Positions 46,546 through 55,188 of a stretch of DNA of 64,000 nt are shown here, in pieces. Below the pieces are notes generated by a model, which saw nothing but the letters and a program-made list of their open reading frames with translations, was not told where the DNA came from and did no database searches. The DNA comes from an uncultured Flavobacteriaceae bacterium (lineage in GTDB: Bacteria; Bacteroidota; Bacteroidia; Flavobacteriales; Flavobacteriaceae). The position numbers and the translations under genes are program-made. Position 1 is the first letter of the stretch. Each line of letters begins with the position of its first letter. The DNA is taken from contig CANKZQ010000002.1 in assembly GCA_947488345.1 (NCBI GenBank), positions 62,001 through 126,000 of the forward strand, read 5' to 3'.

Positions 46546-46768
46546 AGGTTGGGCGTTTCAATTGCTGTATTGTTTATGATACTTTTCTCCATAAAAATTG
46601 AGATTGTATAGAAATACGGCAATTGTCAGGCTTTGCGCTATATCTTTTCTTTTAGCATGTTAAACCCAGTCTGAGCGTTTCTTAAAAAAGAAAAGGATGT
46701 CGCTGCAATCCTTAACGCACAAGGAATGAACTTTTTTGTAGAACTTAAAATTGAATAGTTAAACTAAT

Positions 46769-47833
46769 ATGTCTGTCAATCATATCGTAACACCTTTAGA
46801 TTCTGCAGTTTTAGACTCTAAAGAACAGTATGTTTTCTATCATAAAATGGTAGATTTTGCACTCAAAGAATTGATTGTAAGAGTGCAACAAAAAAACTTA
46901 TGTACACAGCAAGAAGTATTTTTCTTCAAACAATATGCTGATTTACTCTTGTATTCTATTGAAGCCATGCGCATTAAATATATGTATGATGATGAAGACA
47001 ATATGAAAGTAGATTTAACAGATTCTGGATTTCCAAATTATCTAGAGTTACGTTATTTGTATAATGACTTGTCGTTACGTGATAATTATATTAATAAGTT
47101 AACAGATGTAAGTGTTTTGCAAGATCAATTTTTAGATCAATTATTGCGAAAAAAAGAACCAGTAAGAAGTGATAAGCTTTTTCAAGCCGCATCTATAGTA
47201 TACTATACTTCGGTAGAACAACAGTATATTTTTAATCGTTTTGTGCAAGGAAAAATCATTGATGCTCCCGAAGGTATAGAGGCAAAATTTATGACGAGTT
47301 GGAGTTTTTATGATGTTGCTCACAATAGACCCTTCATTTGTTTTATGTATTTCGATTATAATGGAAAGACAACAAAGAAAGAAAAAGAGCTCATATATGA
47401 TGTGCTAAAAACAACGGCTGACAGAGAAATGTCATTAGATACCATGGCGTATACCATCGATAGAAGGTTGCCTGATTTGATTCCTAAGCATATAAAAAGG
47501 GTAGATTTAGGCCCATTCCACAACATTTTTGCAAAGGATGAACATGTCATAACACATGCCATTTTAGATAGTATCGCTAAAAAAGAAATTCCTATAGAAT
47601 CATATGCTTTATCCCTAAAAATTGATGAAGTATTTTCTGGAGATACTTTTGAAGAAGGAAGTTTTTTCTCCAAGCAAGTGTTACAACGTTGGAGCGATGT
47701 TGTGCATCAAAAGTACATATTAGCGCCACATAGAATTATTCAATTGCTTTATAACAAGGCGCCAGAAACATTAAATAAATTAGCAAAACCACCGATTGAA
47801 CTTGCCGATCTTAAAATTGATAAATTAGACTAA
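46769..47833 (+). CDS. Helical protein of unknown function, six-gene operon
   Basis: The 354-residue protein has no signal peptide and no membrane helix and is predicted mainly helical. Sequence landmarks include IEAMRIKYMYDDEDN, FMTSWSFYDVAHNRPFICFMYFDYNGKTTKK and KHIKRVDLGPFHNIFAKDEHV. No domain was recognised. It lies 223 bp after the coiled-coil gene, the only large gap in the run, and 7 bp before the AAA+ ATPase gene, so it is closely tied to the ATPase. A role as adaptor or substrate handler is inference. Confidence 0.65.
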   Translation: MSVNHIVTPLDSAVLDSKEQYVFYHKMVDFALKELIVRVQQKNLCTQQEVFFFKQYADLLLYSIEAMRIKYMYDDEDNMKVDLTDSGFPNYLELRYLYNDLSLRDNYINKLTDVSVLQDQFLDQLLRKKEPVRSDKLFQAASIVYYTSVEQQYIFNRFVQGKIIDAPEGIEAKFMTSWSFYDVAHNRPFICFMYFDYNGKTTKKEKELIYDVLKTTADREMSLDTMAYTIDRRLPDLIPKHIKRVDLGPFHNIFAKDEHVITHAILDSIAKKEIPIESYALSLKIDEVFSGDTFEEGSFFSKQVLQRWSDVVHQKYILAPHRIIQLLYNKAPETLNKLAKPPIELADLKIDKLD

Positions 47834-47840
47834 ATTAACT

Positions 47841-49805
47841 ATGGAACATAACTCAACCTTTCCCATTAAACAAAGCGAACTTGATATGCTTCGCGATGAA
47901 GCTGCATCGTATTTAAAAAGTATACAATGGGAGCAAGGACAAAGAGCAAAGAATAAGGACAAAGATGCTAAAGATGAGTCTATTTTATTATATCTATCAA
48001 GAGCCAATAATGGAAGTAGTGCCGCCAATATCACATCAGTTTCTAAGACCATTTTAGCCTTAAAAAAGAGACTTTTGCCTGATTCTGTAGCAATTCCTAT
48101 TTGTCTGAACCAAACCTTATACGCAGTTCAGGAAGGAATTACCTTGGGTATATGGATTAAAGACAGCTACTATGATGCTTCTGGATTGTCTAGTTTAAGC
48201 GAGAACAAATCTGGTCTTGATACTAGCGGAAAAAGAGAGTTCGAAAGTAAAATGCATACCGCAACGGCTTTTATGTTGTTTGCAACGGCCTATAATATTT
48301 TGCATAATTTAAAAGAAACGGCTTCAGATGATTTAAGTGTCATGAAACAAAAGTTCGCCGGAATTCCTGAAGTGTCTTTGTTATCTCCGTTAAAAGGAAT
48401 TGGCTGTAGCCTATTTTATTATGATAAATATTTAGGGCATCCCGATATTATTAAGAGCGATCAAGATGTAGTCGATTTTACAGTGGTGTATTTTGAAGCT
48501 TTAATTGATGAAATTCAATTAAGAAAAAGTGCACTCGAATATACCGAAACCATTGTTGATAGAACCTATAAGTTAGAAAAATCAGAGTTCGCTGTTTCCG
48601 GATGGGATAATGTGTTCGCTGGTGCTGCGAAAAGTGTTGAGTTTAACAAAATTCAATTTGAACAAATTGTAGGAAATAGAGATGCTAAACATTTTGCACG
48701 TCGCCTTACCGAGCGGATGCTGAGCTATGATTTTACAGCAAAGAAAAATCCGTTTCAAGAATTAGGAGGTTTTATGCCTGTTTTTATGGGATATGGTATT
48801 CCAGGGACTGGAAAAAGTATGCTAATTGCAGCTATCGCAACACGTCTAAAAGAACATTGTGATAATTTAGAATTACCATTCTTATTTCACCCAATGCCAG
48901 ATACATTGATTTCAACATTTCAAGGAGGGTCTGCCGAAAAAATGGTAGAATGGATGAAGCCTTTACAAGATCCTACAAAGTTGATTTTTGCGCCTATCGA
49001 TGATGCAGAAAATAATTTGCAAGAACGTACGGCTCAAGGAGTGTCGGCCGGTGTAAAAGAAGTGATTGGTGTTTTTCTAAGATATACAGAAGGCGCGTAT
49101 GCCGTAAATTACGGAAATAGTTCCGTAGGATTATTCACCAATTTGCCAGAAATGCTCGATAAAGCAGTTATTTCTAGAGTGCAAGGACGTTTTAAGATAG
49201 ATGGAGCACGAACAGAACATGATTTCTTAGATCAAGATCACCTTTGGTGGCGTAAACTACAAGAAACAATGCCTGAATTTGTGAATATGAAAGGTCCAAA
49301 CGATTATACATACTTGAGTAATCAAGGGTTGGCGAAAAGCATGGGTGAAATCTTAAATTTAACAGAAAAACCTACAGAAGAGCGTGTGTTGCAAACCTAT
49401 GAAAAAGTAGAGAAATTGCATCGAGCAAATGATCATATGTTTTACGCTAGTTTATATAAAGAAATACAACAAATATTTCCATTTTTCTCTTCACGTGATG
49501 TTCGAAATATACAATCGGCAGTTTCCTTGCGATTAACCGATTTTGATTTAGAGCAGGACTGGTTTGAAAATCCAGAAAAGTATTTCAAACAACCATATGA
49601 AACGAAATTCAACATGCTACAAGAATTAATGAAAGCGAATATGAAAGGATTGAACTTTTCAGATATTAGAAGGCAAGAAGTGGTAAGATATTTAGATAAT
49701 GTTGCGACCATCGCCGATACAGACTTTAAACGTAAAGTTGACGGTAGAGTAAATCAATTGAATATTGATTTAGAAGCGAGAGAACAGTTTGAAAAGGGTA
49801 GATAG
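47841..49805 (+). CDS. Classic-clade AAA+ ATPase with divergent Walker B
   Basis: The 654-residue protein has an all-helical N-terminal region (about 1-300) and one AAA+ module. Walker A is GIPGTGKS (319-326). A pore-loop-like block ISTFQGGSAEKMVEWM (357-372) precedes Walker B LIFAPIDDAE, where Asp387-Asp388 replace the usual Asp-Glu. The second region of homology is TNLPEMLDKAVISRVQGRF (433-451), as in FtsH, p97 and Vps4 enzymes, with Arg446 and Arg450 as candidate fingers. It is therefore a remodelling ATPase, hydrolysing ATP to thread or disassemble a partner. The next gene is 5 bp downstream. Substrate unknown; the coiled-coil protein is the obvious candidate. Confidence 0.85.
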   Translation: MEHNSTFPIKQSELDMLRDEAASYLKSIQWEQGQRAKNKDKDAKDESILLYLSRANNGSSAANITSVSKTILALKKRLLPDSVAIPICLNQTLYAVQEGITLGIWIKDSYYDASGLSSLSENKSGLDTSGKREFESKMHTATAFMLFATAYNILHNLKETASDDLSVMKQKFAGIPEVSLLSPLKGIGCSLFYYDKYLGHPDIIKSDQDVVDFTVVYFEALIDEIQLRKSALEYTETIVDRTYKLEKSEFAVSGWDNVFAGAAKSVEFNKIQFEQIVGNRDAKHFARRLTERMLSYDFTAKKNPFQELGGFMPVFMGYGIPGTGKSMLIAAIATRLKEHCDNLELPFLFHPMPDTLISTFQGGSAEKMVEWMKPLQDPTKLIFAPIDDAENNLQERTAQGVSAGVKEVIGVFLRYTEGAYAVNYGNSSVGLFTNLPEMLDKAVISRVQGRFKIDGARTEHDFLDQDHLWWRKLQETMPEFVNMKGPNDYTYLSNQGLAKSMGEILNLTEKPTEERVLQTYEKVEKLHRANDHMFYASLYKEIQQIFPFFSSRDVRNIQSAVSLRLTDFDLEQDWFENPEKYFKQPYETKFNMLQELMKANMKGLNFSDIRRQEVVRYLDNVATIADTDFKRKVDGRVNQLNIDLEAREQFEKGR

Positions 49806-49810
49806 GGGCA

Positions 49811-51046
49811 ATGAAAAAACTGAGAGAGGCAAATTTGTACAGAGGAGAGTTGATTCCGATAAGCGGAAAACTCGTTACGCGTTATAACCAATGCTTGGAA
49901 AAGCTTGGATTTACCAAAACAAAACTCAAAACATTCTCAATCGATGGTATAGGATGGAGTCCCGAAATTGCTGAGGAAAAAGATGAAATGCATTATCTGA
50001 ACAATGGTGAGGCTAATTTGCATGGTATCGTTATTACTCCATTACAGAAAGGAAAACCGGTATATGTACCATTTCATTCATTCGATAGAGAAATGATGCG
50101 TGAGATCTTTAAAATTCACGGAGATAAGATCAATGATATTACACGCGATTCTGCGATATGCATAGATTTCGATCAGGATATCGATGCGTTTTACGAGCCC
50201 TTAGATATTCTAAAATATGAAAGCATAAGAATTAGTTTTCATCTTATCAATAATTTAGATGAAGCTCAAAAGGAGCAATTGAAACTAATAGACACGTTTA
50301 AGCAAGGAAATAATTTCATAGACGAAAATTTACACCAACAACTACTCGGATCTGCAAAAAAATATGGTGATTTACGACATAGAGATGTTTCGTTGTCTGA
50401 AATACATTTTACAGCGAATTCTTTTTATACAAAGGCCTTTGGGGGTATTTATGTTTTGCGCGATTTTGTAGCCCCGATTGTGGTCTTTGAAGAGGAGAGT
50501 TCATATAAAGAAGCCATTAAAGATACCGTTCATGATGTGATGATTTATCATATCGAACAACATGAGTTAGTCAACCAATTACGCGATCATGTAATTATCG
50601 ATTATGATCTAGATCGAGATGTGAGAACCAAGCGTTACGAGCGAATAAAAAAATATATTTTCTCACAACATTTGAAGAAAACACAGCACCCAATTAAGGA
50701 TATTTTAAGTGATTCGTTGCTCTTTAAAAGCTACCTGAACAAAATGGAACTTGAAGCACGTAAACGAGTAATGAGTGTAGAGCGCTACCTTGAAAAATCT
50801 GAAATCAGCAATGAGTATAAAATTGTGGATATCGTTGATCAAAAAATGTTTCATGCCTTACATAGTCCACATTCTTCATTAGAGCCTAAACATCAGGATC
50901 TTATTTGGAAATTACTCGTAAATGTTGCACCAAAGGATATACTGTTTTTGTATTGGTATGATAAAGAAGAATTTTATGAGCAGTTTAAGACCTGGGATGA
51001 ATCTATGAAGGATTGGGTTATTCATACCATCCGTAACAATATTTAA
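49811..51046 (+). CDS. Conserved protein of unknown function, six-gene operon
   Basis: The 411-residue soluble protein starts 5 bp after the ATPase gene. It begins ANLYRGELIPISGKLVTRYN and contains FSIDGIGWSPEIAEEKDEMHYLN, then a region rich in His, Asp and Tyr (RHRDVSLSEIHFTANSFYTKAFGGIYVL) and a helical C-terminal half. It may belong to a Bacteroidota-restricted domain of unknown function that I cannot name with certainty. No catalytic motif is evident. Its tight linkage suggests it acts with the ATPase. Confidence 0.68.
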   Translation: MKKLREANLYRGELIPISGKLVTRYNQCLEKLGFTKTKLKTFSIDGIGWSPEIAEEKDEMHYLNNGEANLHGIVITPLQKGKPVYVPFHSFDREMMREIFKIHGDKINDITRDSAICIDFDQDIDAFYEPLDILKYESIRISFHLINNLDEAQKEQLKLIDTFKQGNNFIDENLHQQLLGSAKKYGDLRHRDVSLSEIHFTANSFYTKAFGGIYVLRDFVAPIVVFEEESSYKEAIKDTVHDVMIYHIEQHELVNQLRDHVIIDYDLDRDVRTKRYERIKKYIFSQHLKKTQHPIKDILSDSLLFKSYLNKMELEARKRVMSVERYLEKSEISNEYKIVDIVDQKMFHALHSPHSSLEPKHQDLIWKLLVNVAPKDILFLYWYDKEEFYEQFKTWDESMKDWVIHTIRNNI

Positions 51047-51131
51047 AAATTATAGACTAATTTAGTAAGAGGATAAATCGAAAACTTGTTTAATTCTGAG
51101 CAGGATATGAATTTTAAAAAAAGAAGAACTT

Positions 51132-51659
51132 ATGACACTTGAACTCATTGTATTTATTGCAACCATATTATTTGGAGCCTTGTTGTATTGGAGAGAATCT
51201 AACGGGAATGGGTTGTATCGATTTTTCAATAAGATTGTCAATTCTAAAGAACTACAGATGAAACCTGATGATAAAACAGGATTCGTTTACCAACAATCCT
51301 TTTTATTACGATTAGTGTTCATTTCATTTCTTTTTTTAATAGGTATTGTAATTACTCGTTTTGTAATTCCAATAGACTTAGCGACCCTTTCACTATTCGC
51401 TTCCATGATTGCTGGGACAGTTTTAGGCACGTATTTGGCCAATTTCATATTTAAATCTTCAGAAGTTATTGATGAAAAGAGTGATTCTTTAGAAGATATA
51501 GTGCACGATACAATAGAGAAAGGAAAGGATATGTTAGGAGATTTGAAACAAAAAGAGGCTCCGATAAAAGAAATCATCGAAGAACCAGAACCAGAAGCAC
51601 CTAAAGTAGAGAAAAAAAGTGCTCGAGAACGTTTGAAAGACAAAGGCTATTTAAAATAA
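51132..51659 (+). CDS. Small membrane protein, six-gene operon
   Basis: The 175-residue protein has three hydrophobic helices (about 3-20, 55-76 and 80-108) and a long charged C-terminal tail (about 110-175, with EEPEPEAPKVEKKSARERL) that should face the cytoplasm. No family was recognised. It starts 85 bp after the preceding gene and ends 10 bp before the large membrane protein. It may anchor the cytoplasmic parts of the operon products to the inner membrane; this is inference from topology and gene order. Confidence 0.65.
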   Translation: MTLELIVFIATILFGALLYWRESNGNGLYRFFNKIVNSKELQMKPDDKTGFVYQQSFLLRLVFISFLFLIGIVITRFVIPIDLATLSLFASMIAGTVLGTYLANFIFKSSEVIDEKSDSLEDIVHDTIEKGKDMLGDLKQKEAPIKEIIEEPEPEAPKVEKKSARERLKDKGYLK

Positions 51660-51669
51660 GAAATTCAAA

Positions 51670-53379
51670 ATGATAAAAAGTTACTGGCAAAAAGGAACCA
51701 AACAGAAGATTATTACAATAATATTGGCAATATTGGTTGCCGTGATACTATTTGTACTGCGCGATGATTACCAACCCGCAATCCTCTTTCTTAGAAAATT
51801 CTTGTTTGTTATTTTATTTTGTGGTTTGATCACTTTTATTGCCTTGCGTAGCTTTAGAAAATCACCGAGTGCAGGAAAACGCGTTGGTATTTTAACCATC
51901 TTATTGGTGTTTTTTGGAATCGTATACGTAATCGGTTGGCATTTTAACATGTATGATTATATGAAAACATACAATGTTTTTAATAATCTAAACAAACAAG
52001 AAATAAATGAGCTCCCATTAACGCAAAACGAACGTATCCAACCTTTACAAAATATTTCGTCGATGGCCAATGAGTCTGTGGGAGAAACCAAAGATGTATC
52101 TCTACCACATTTGGTAAGAGTTGATGGGCAGAATAAATGGACCATGGCTATTCAACCAACCGAAAAGTACATTTGGCAACGTATCAATGATAATACCGAA
52201 GAAGTATTTTCAGTATCCAGTACCACACCATTTCCAAGATTTTCAAGTGAAAATCGCATTTCTGTTACCTTTTCAATTGGTGAATCCTTAAAGTTTAGCA
52301 GAAATACCTACAATGCGGTGGTGCAACGTATGACTGCCTTACAATATTTGACAACCGAACCTGGGGATGTTTTTTACATGAAAAATGACAACAATCATTG
52401 GGTACAAGTAGTGAGTTTGATCAAATGGAAAGGGTTCTTCTTTCCTTATCCGACGTTTGGTGGTGTCGTGGTAATTGAAAGAGGGGAGCATGATTTTAAT
52501 GATTATGTTGAGCGAACCTTTCTCGGAAAAGGCACTTATATTTCTCCAGATGACATGGTAAATCATCCTTATTTGATAGGTCAAAACACATTGTCAGAAA
52601 AAGTTTCAAGATTGCAGGCAGAGTCTTTGAAATTTTTAGGCGGATTTAGCGATCCGTTACCATGGAATATGGAAACTGCAGTAAAAATCCCGAATTTACC
52701 AAAAGATCAAAATCAACAACCGTACGTAACAGATTTTAATTTTACAGATACAGAAATAGATGCTTTTAATGGTTTGTATCATTGGTTCGGACTTGAACCA
52801 GTAGGTGAGGATCGTACCAGTTTAACTCATAGTGTTTTTGTGCCCGCTGACGGATCTAATAAATTATATTACTACGATCATTCTTCAAAAAAAGAAGGAT
52901 ATGCGGGTGTATCCGCAATGCCTTTAAAAGTGAAAGAATCAAAGAAAGAATATGACTGGGACGCAAATACCCCTGTTGAGTTTAGACCTTATATCAAAGA
53001 AATAGCAGGAAGAAAACGACTATTTTTTCTAGGAACCGTGTCGGCAATTAGCGATAGCAATTCAAGTCAGTTTGATGGTTCAGCAACACCCGACTTAGCT
53101 TTAATTGATAGTGAGTATCGTGATGTGGTATGGATTGATGCAAAGCACCCAAGTAGATGGGATAAATTGGTATATGATCAGCTAAACGAAGCTTGGCGAT
53201 CAAGTGAAAACATTGATTTTTACTATAAAGATGAAGGAAAGTTGAAAGATACTTCTCAACCCTTATTAGATTCCGTTAAGGAAATCTCCAAGATTGATCC
53301 AGAAGTGGCCGCAATTAATGAATGGCAACGAAAAATCGATTCTGTAAAAATGCTCAAAGCGAAAGATACATTACAATAG
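51670..53379 (+). CDS. Large membrane-anchored protein, six-gene operon
   Basis: The 569-residue protein has three N-terminal hydrophobic helices (about 13-31, 38-59 and 73-92), then a 470-residue soluble domain that, with an odd number of helices, could lie on the opposite side from the N-terminus, likely the periplasm. The domain has tryptophan-rich segments (GQNKWTMAIQPTEKYIWQRIN) and FPYPTFGGVVVIERGEHDF, but no known motif. It ends in a charged helical tail. It closes the operon and is followed after 7 bp by a terminator. Function unknown. Confidence 0.65.
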   Translation: MIKSYWQKGTKQKIITIILAILVAVILFVLRDDYQPAILFLRKFLFVILFCGLITFIALRSFRKSPSAGKRVGILTILLVFFGIVYVIGWHFNMYDYMKTYNVFNNLNKQEINELPLTQNERIQPLQNISSMANESVGETKDVSLPHLVRVDGQNKWTMAIQPTEKYIWQRINDNTEEVFSVSSTTPFPRFSSENRISVTFSIGESLKFSRNTYNAVVQRMTALQYLTTEPGDVFYMKNDNNHWVQVVSLIKWKGFFFPYPTFGGVVVIERGEHDFNDYVERTFLGKGTYISPDDMVNHPYLIGQNTLSEKVSRLQAESLKFLGGFSDPLPWNMETAVKIPNLPKDQNQQPYVTDFNFTDTEIDAFNGLYHWFGLEPVGEDRTSLTHSVFVPADGSNKLYYYDHSSKKEGYAGVSAMPLKVKESKKEYDWDANTPVEFRPYIKEIAGRKRLFFLGTVSAISDSNSSQFDGSATPDLALIDSEYRDVVWIDAKHPSRWDKLVYDQLNEAWRSSENIDFYYKDEGKLKDTSQPLLDSVKEISKIDPEVAAINEWQRKIDSVKMLKAKDTLQ

Positions 53380-53386
53380 TAGATAT

Positions 53387-53411
53387 AAGCTCCTTAATTG
53401 GAGCTTTTTTT
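53387..53411 (+). terminator. Rho-independent terminator of the six-gene operon
   Basis: The stem AAGCTCC/GGAGCTT (53387-53393 with 53400-53406) has a 6-nt loop and a T-run to 53411. It begins 7 bp after the last operon stop. Confidence 0.85.
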
Positions 53412-53440
53412 AGAAAATGTCATTTTAGTTATCATGGAAA

Positions 53441-53458
53441 TATATTCCTTGGAAAATA
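53441..53458. promoter_or_regulatory. Candidate MarR operator 1
   Basis: TATATTCCTTGGAAAATA is a near-palindrome that agrees at 16 of 18 positions with the perfect palindrome at 55189-55206. It covers the -33 element (TTG at 53449-53451) of the promoter for the FMN reductase gene, a good position for repression. Confidence 0.6.
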
Positions 53459-53479
53459 AATTTAAATGTTGTATCTTTG
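53449..53479 (+). promoter_or_regulatory. Promoter of the redox operon
   Basis: TTG (53449-53451), a 20-bp spacer and TATCTTTG (53472-53479) match the Bacteroidota consensus. The start site would be near 53484, giving a leader of about 15 nt to the ATG at 53499. Confidence 0.7.
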
Positions 53480-53498
53480 TATCAAATTAAGAAAATAA

Positions 53499-54029
53499 AT
53501 GAAAAAAATTATCGCTTTCGCAGGAAGTAATAGCAAAGAGTCCATCAATAAGCAATTGGTAACATATGCTGCTGGTCAGTTAGAGAACGTACACATTGAG
53601 GTATTAGACTTAAATGATTATGAATTGCCCTTGTATGGGATAGACTATGAATTAAAATTTGGCGTTCCAGACAACGCAAAAGATTTTCTGAACAAAATTC
53701 AGTTGGCCGATGGCTTAATGATCTCATTTGCCGAACATAATGGAGCCTACAGTGCAGTTTTTAAAAACTTATTCGACTGGATGTCGCGTATTGATGGGAA
53801 GCTATGGAATGGAGTCCCCATGTTGTTAATGGCCACATCTCCAGGAGCCAGAGGCGGTGCCACAGTATTAGAAATTGCAAAAAACAGATTCCCATATATG
53901 GGCGGAAACATTACAGGAACGTTCTCCTTTCCATCATTTAATGAGAATTTTGAGAACGGAACTATTACGAATGAAGAATTAAAAAATAATTTGCATCAAG
54001 AAATCAAGGCATTAGAAAACGTATTATAA
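53499..54029 (+). CDS. NADPH-dependent FMN reductase family protein
   Basis: The 176-residue flavodoxin-like protein begins KKIIAFAGSNSKESINKQL, the FMN phosphate-binding loop. SFAEHNGAYSAVFKNLFDWMSRI and MLLMATSPGARGGATVL follow, the usual motifs of the FMN_red family (ChrR/azoreductase type). It reduces quinones or other electrophiles with NAD(P)H in the cytoplasm. It is the first gene of a run of four that ends with the MarR regulator, and its promoter carries operator 1. Confidence 0.9.
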   Translation: MKKIIAFAGSNSKESINKQLVTYAAGQLENVHIEVLDLNDYELPLYGIDYELKFGVPDNAKDFLNKIQLADGLMISFAEHNGAYSAVFKNLFDWMSRIDGKLWNGVPMLLMATSPGARGGATVLEIAKNRFPYMGGNITGTFSFPSFNENFENGTITNEELKNNLHQEIKALENVL

Positions 54030-54045
54030 ATTTAAAATCAAGGTT

Positions 54046-54477
54046 ATGAGTGCAATGAGAGAAGTAGTAAAAGAGTATTCGAATGGAGAAATGACAATTT
54101 TCTGGAAGCCCAAGGCGTGCATTCATGCTGGTGAATGCGTTAAGCGATTGCCGAAGGTCTATAACCCAAAAGGGCGTCCATGGATTCAAATTGAAAATGC
54201 AACAACTCAAGAACTGAAAGAGCAGGTAAAGGCATGCCCTTCAGGAGCACTCTCTTATAAAATGATGGGTGTTGATACTAAAGAAAAAATGACACCAGAA
54301 GTTAAGGTGGAAGCTTTAGAAAATGGTCCATTATTAGTTTCCGGCACTTTAAATGTCATAAATTCTGATGGGTCGCGAGCTATTAAGAAAAGAACCACTG
54401 CCTTTTGTAGATGTGGTGCATCTAAAAATAAACCTTATTGTGACGGCGCTCATGTAGAGGCAGAATTTAAAGGATAA
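54046..54477 (+). CDS. Divergent ferredoxin (Fer4_19) fused to a CDGSH iron-sulfur domain
   Basis: The 143-residue protein has two iron-sulfur modules. Residues 17-72 fit the divergent single-cluster ferredoxin family with cysteines 25, 31 and 64 (CIHAGEC, then KACPSGALSY). Residues 95-141 hold a CDGSH domain with ligands Cys121, Cys123, Cys132 and His136 in CRCGASKNKPYCDGAH, a mitoNEET-like 2Fe-2S site. The fusion is common in bacteria and is thought to carry electrons or clusters. The gene is 6 bp before the glutaredoxin-like gene and probably works with the FMN reductase. Confidence 0.92.
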   Translation: MSAMREVVKEYSNGEMTIFWKPKACIHAGECVKRLPKVYNPKGRPWIQIENATTQELKEQVKACPSGALSYKMMGVDTKEKMTPEVKVEALENGPLLVSGTLNVINSDGSRAIKKRTTAFCRCGASKNKPYCDGAHVEAEFKG

Positions 54478-54483
54478 AACACC

Positions 54484-54732
54484 ATGAAAATTACCTTATA
54501 CGGAAAGAAAGGCCACGCCTACACGGTTGCTTTTAAGAATTTTTTGAGAATGGCTGAAGTGCCGTTTGATTATAGAGATATTTCAGAAGATCTTGAAGCA
54601 AAAAGTCACACCTTAGAAATCTATGACGGTCTGCTAAAAGTACCTACGTTGATTGTTGATGACGAAATACATAAAACACCCAGTACTGATAGTTTTAATA
54701 AAATAATGCAAAATTTAAAATTAAGAGGATAA
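54484..54732 (+). CDS. Glutaredoxin-like protein lacking active-site cysteines
   Basis: The 82-residue protein has the thioredoxin-fold pattern of a glutaredoxin or GST N-terminal domain: MKITLYGKKG, the cis-proline in KVPTLIVDD (Pro54) and a helical end. Where the CPYC active site should be (residues 11-14) it reads HAYT, and the protein has no cysteine at all. It therefore cannot do dithiol chemistry; glutathione binding or a GST-like role remains possible. It lies 3 bp before the MarR gene. Confidence 0.72.
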   Translation: MKITLYGKKGHAYTVAFKNFLRMAEVPFDYRDISEDLEAKSHTLEIYDGLLKVPTLIVDDEIHKTPSTDSFNKIMQNLKLRG

Positions 54733-54735
54733 TTT

Positions 54736-55173
54736 ATGGGTGATATTTCGAAAGACATACAATCTACATTTCCATCGAATAAGGTGAAGGCACTTGTAAA
54801 TATTAAATATACAGCGAATTGGATAGAAAGTCATCAGAATACGTTTTTTAAACCTTATGGGATATCTCCCCAGCAATATAATATTTTGAGAATCTTAAAA
54901 GGCGCAGGAACTTCTTTAAAAGTGCAGGAAATTAAGGAGAGAATGATAGAAAGAGCACCAAATGCGACGCGTTTGATGGATAAACTATGTGCAAAACTAT
55001 TGATTGAACGATTAGCATGTTCAGATGATAGGCGAGTAGTACACATTGCCATTACGCAAAAAGGATTAGATCTTTTGAATGATATCGCCAAAGGTGCGAA
55101 AAATGATATATTAAAGAACTTAACGGATAAAGAGGCGTTGTTGTTAAGTGAGTTATTAGACAAAATAAGATAA
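54736..55173 (+). CDS. MarR family transcriptional regulator
   Basis: The 145-residue protein has the MarR winged-helix layout: a dimer helix near 18-40, the recognition region around LKVQEIKERMIERAPNATRLMDKL (61-84), and the wing DDRRVVHIAITQKG (97-110). Cys85 and Cys95 lie beside the DNA-binding region and could sense oxidants, as in other redox MarR proteins; that is inference. It closes the four-gene redox run. The palindromes at 53441 and 55189, one on each side of the run, are its likely sites. Confidence 0.9.
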   Translation: MGDISKDIQSTFPSNKVKALVNIKYTANWIESHQNTFFKPYGISPQQYNILRILKGAGTSLKVQEIKERMIERAPNATRLMDKLCAKLLIERLACSDDRRVVHIAITQKGLDLLNDIAKGAKNDILKNLTDKEALLLSELLDKIR

Positions 55174-55188
55174 AAAAAATTATATTAA

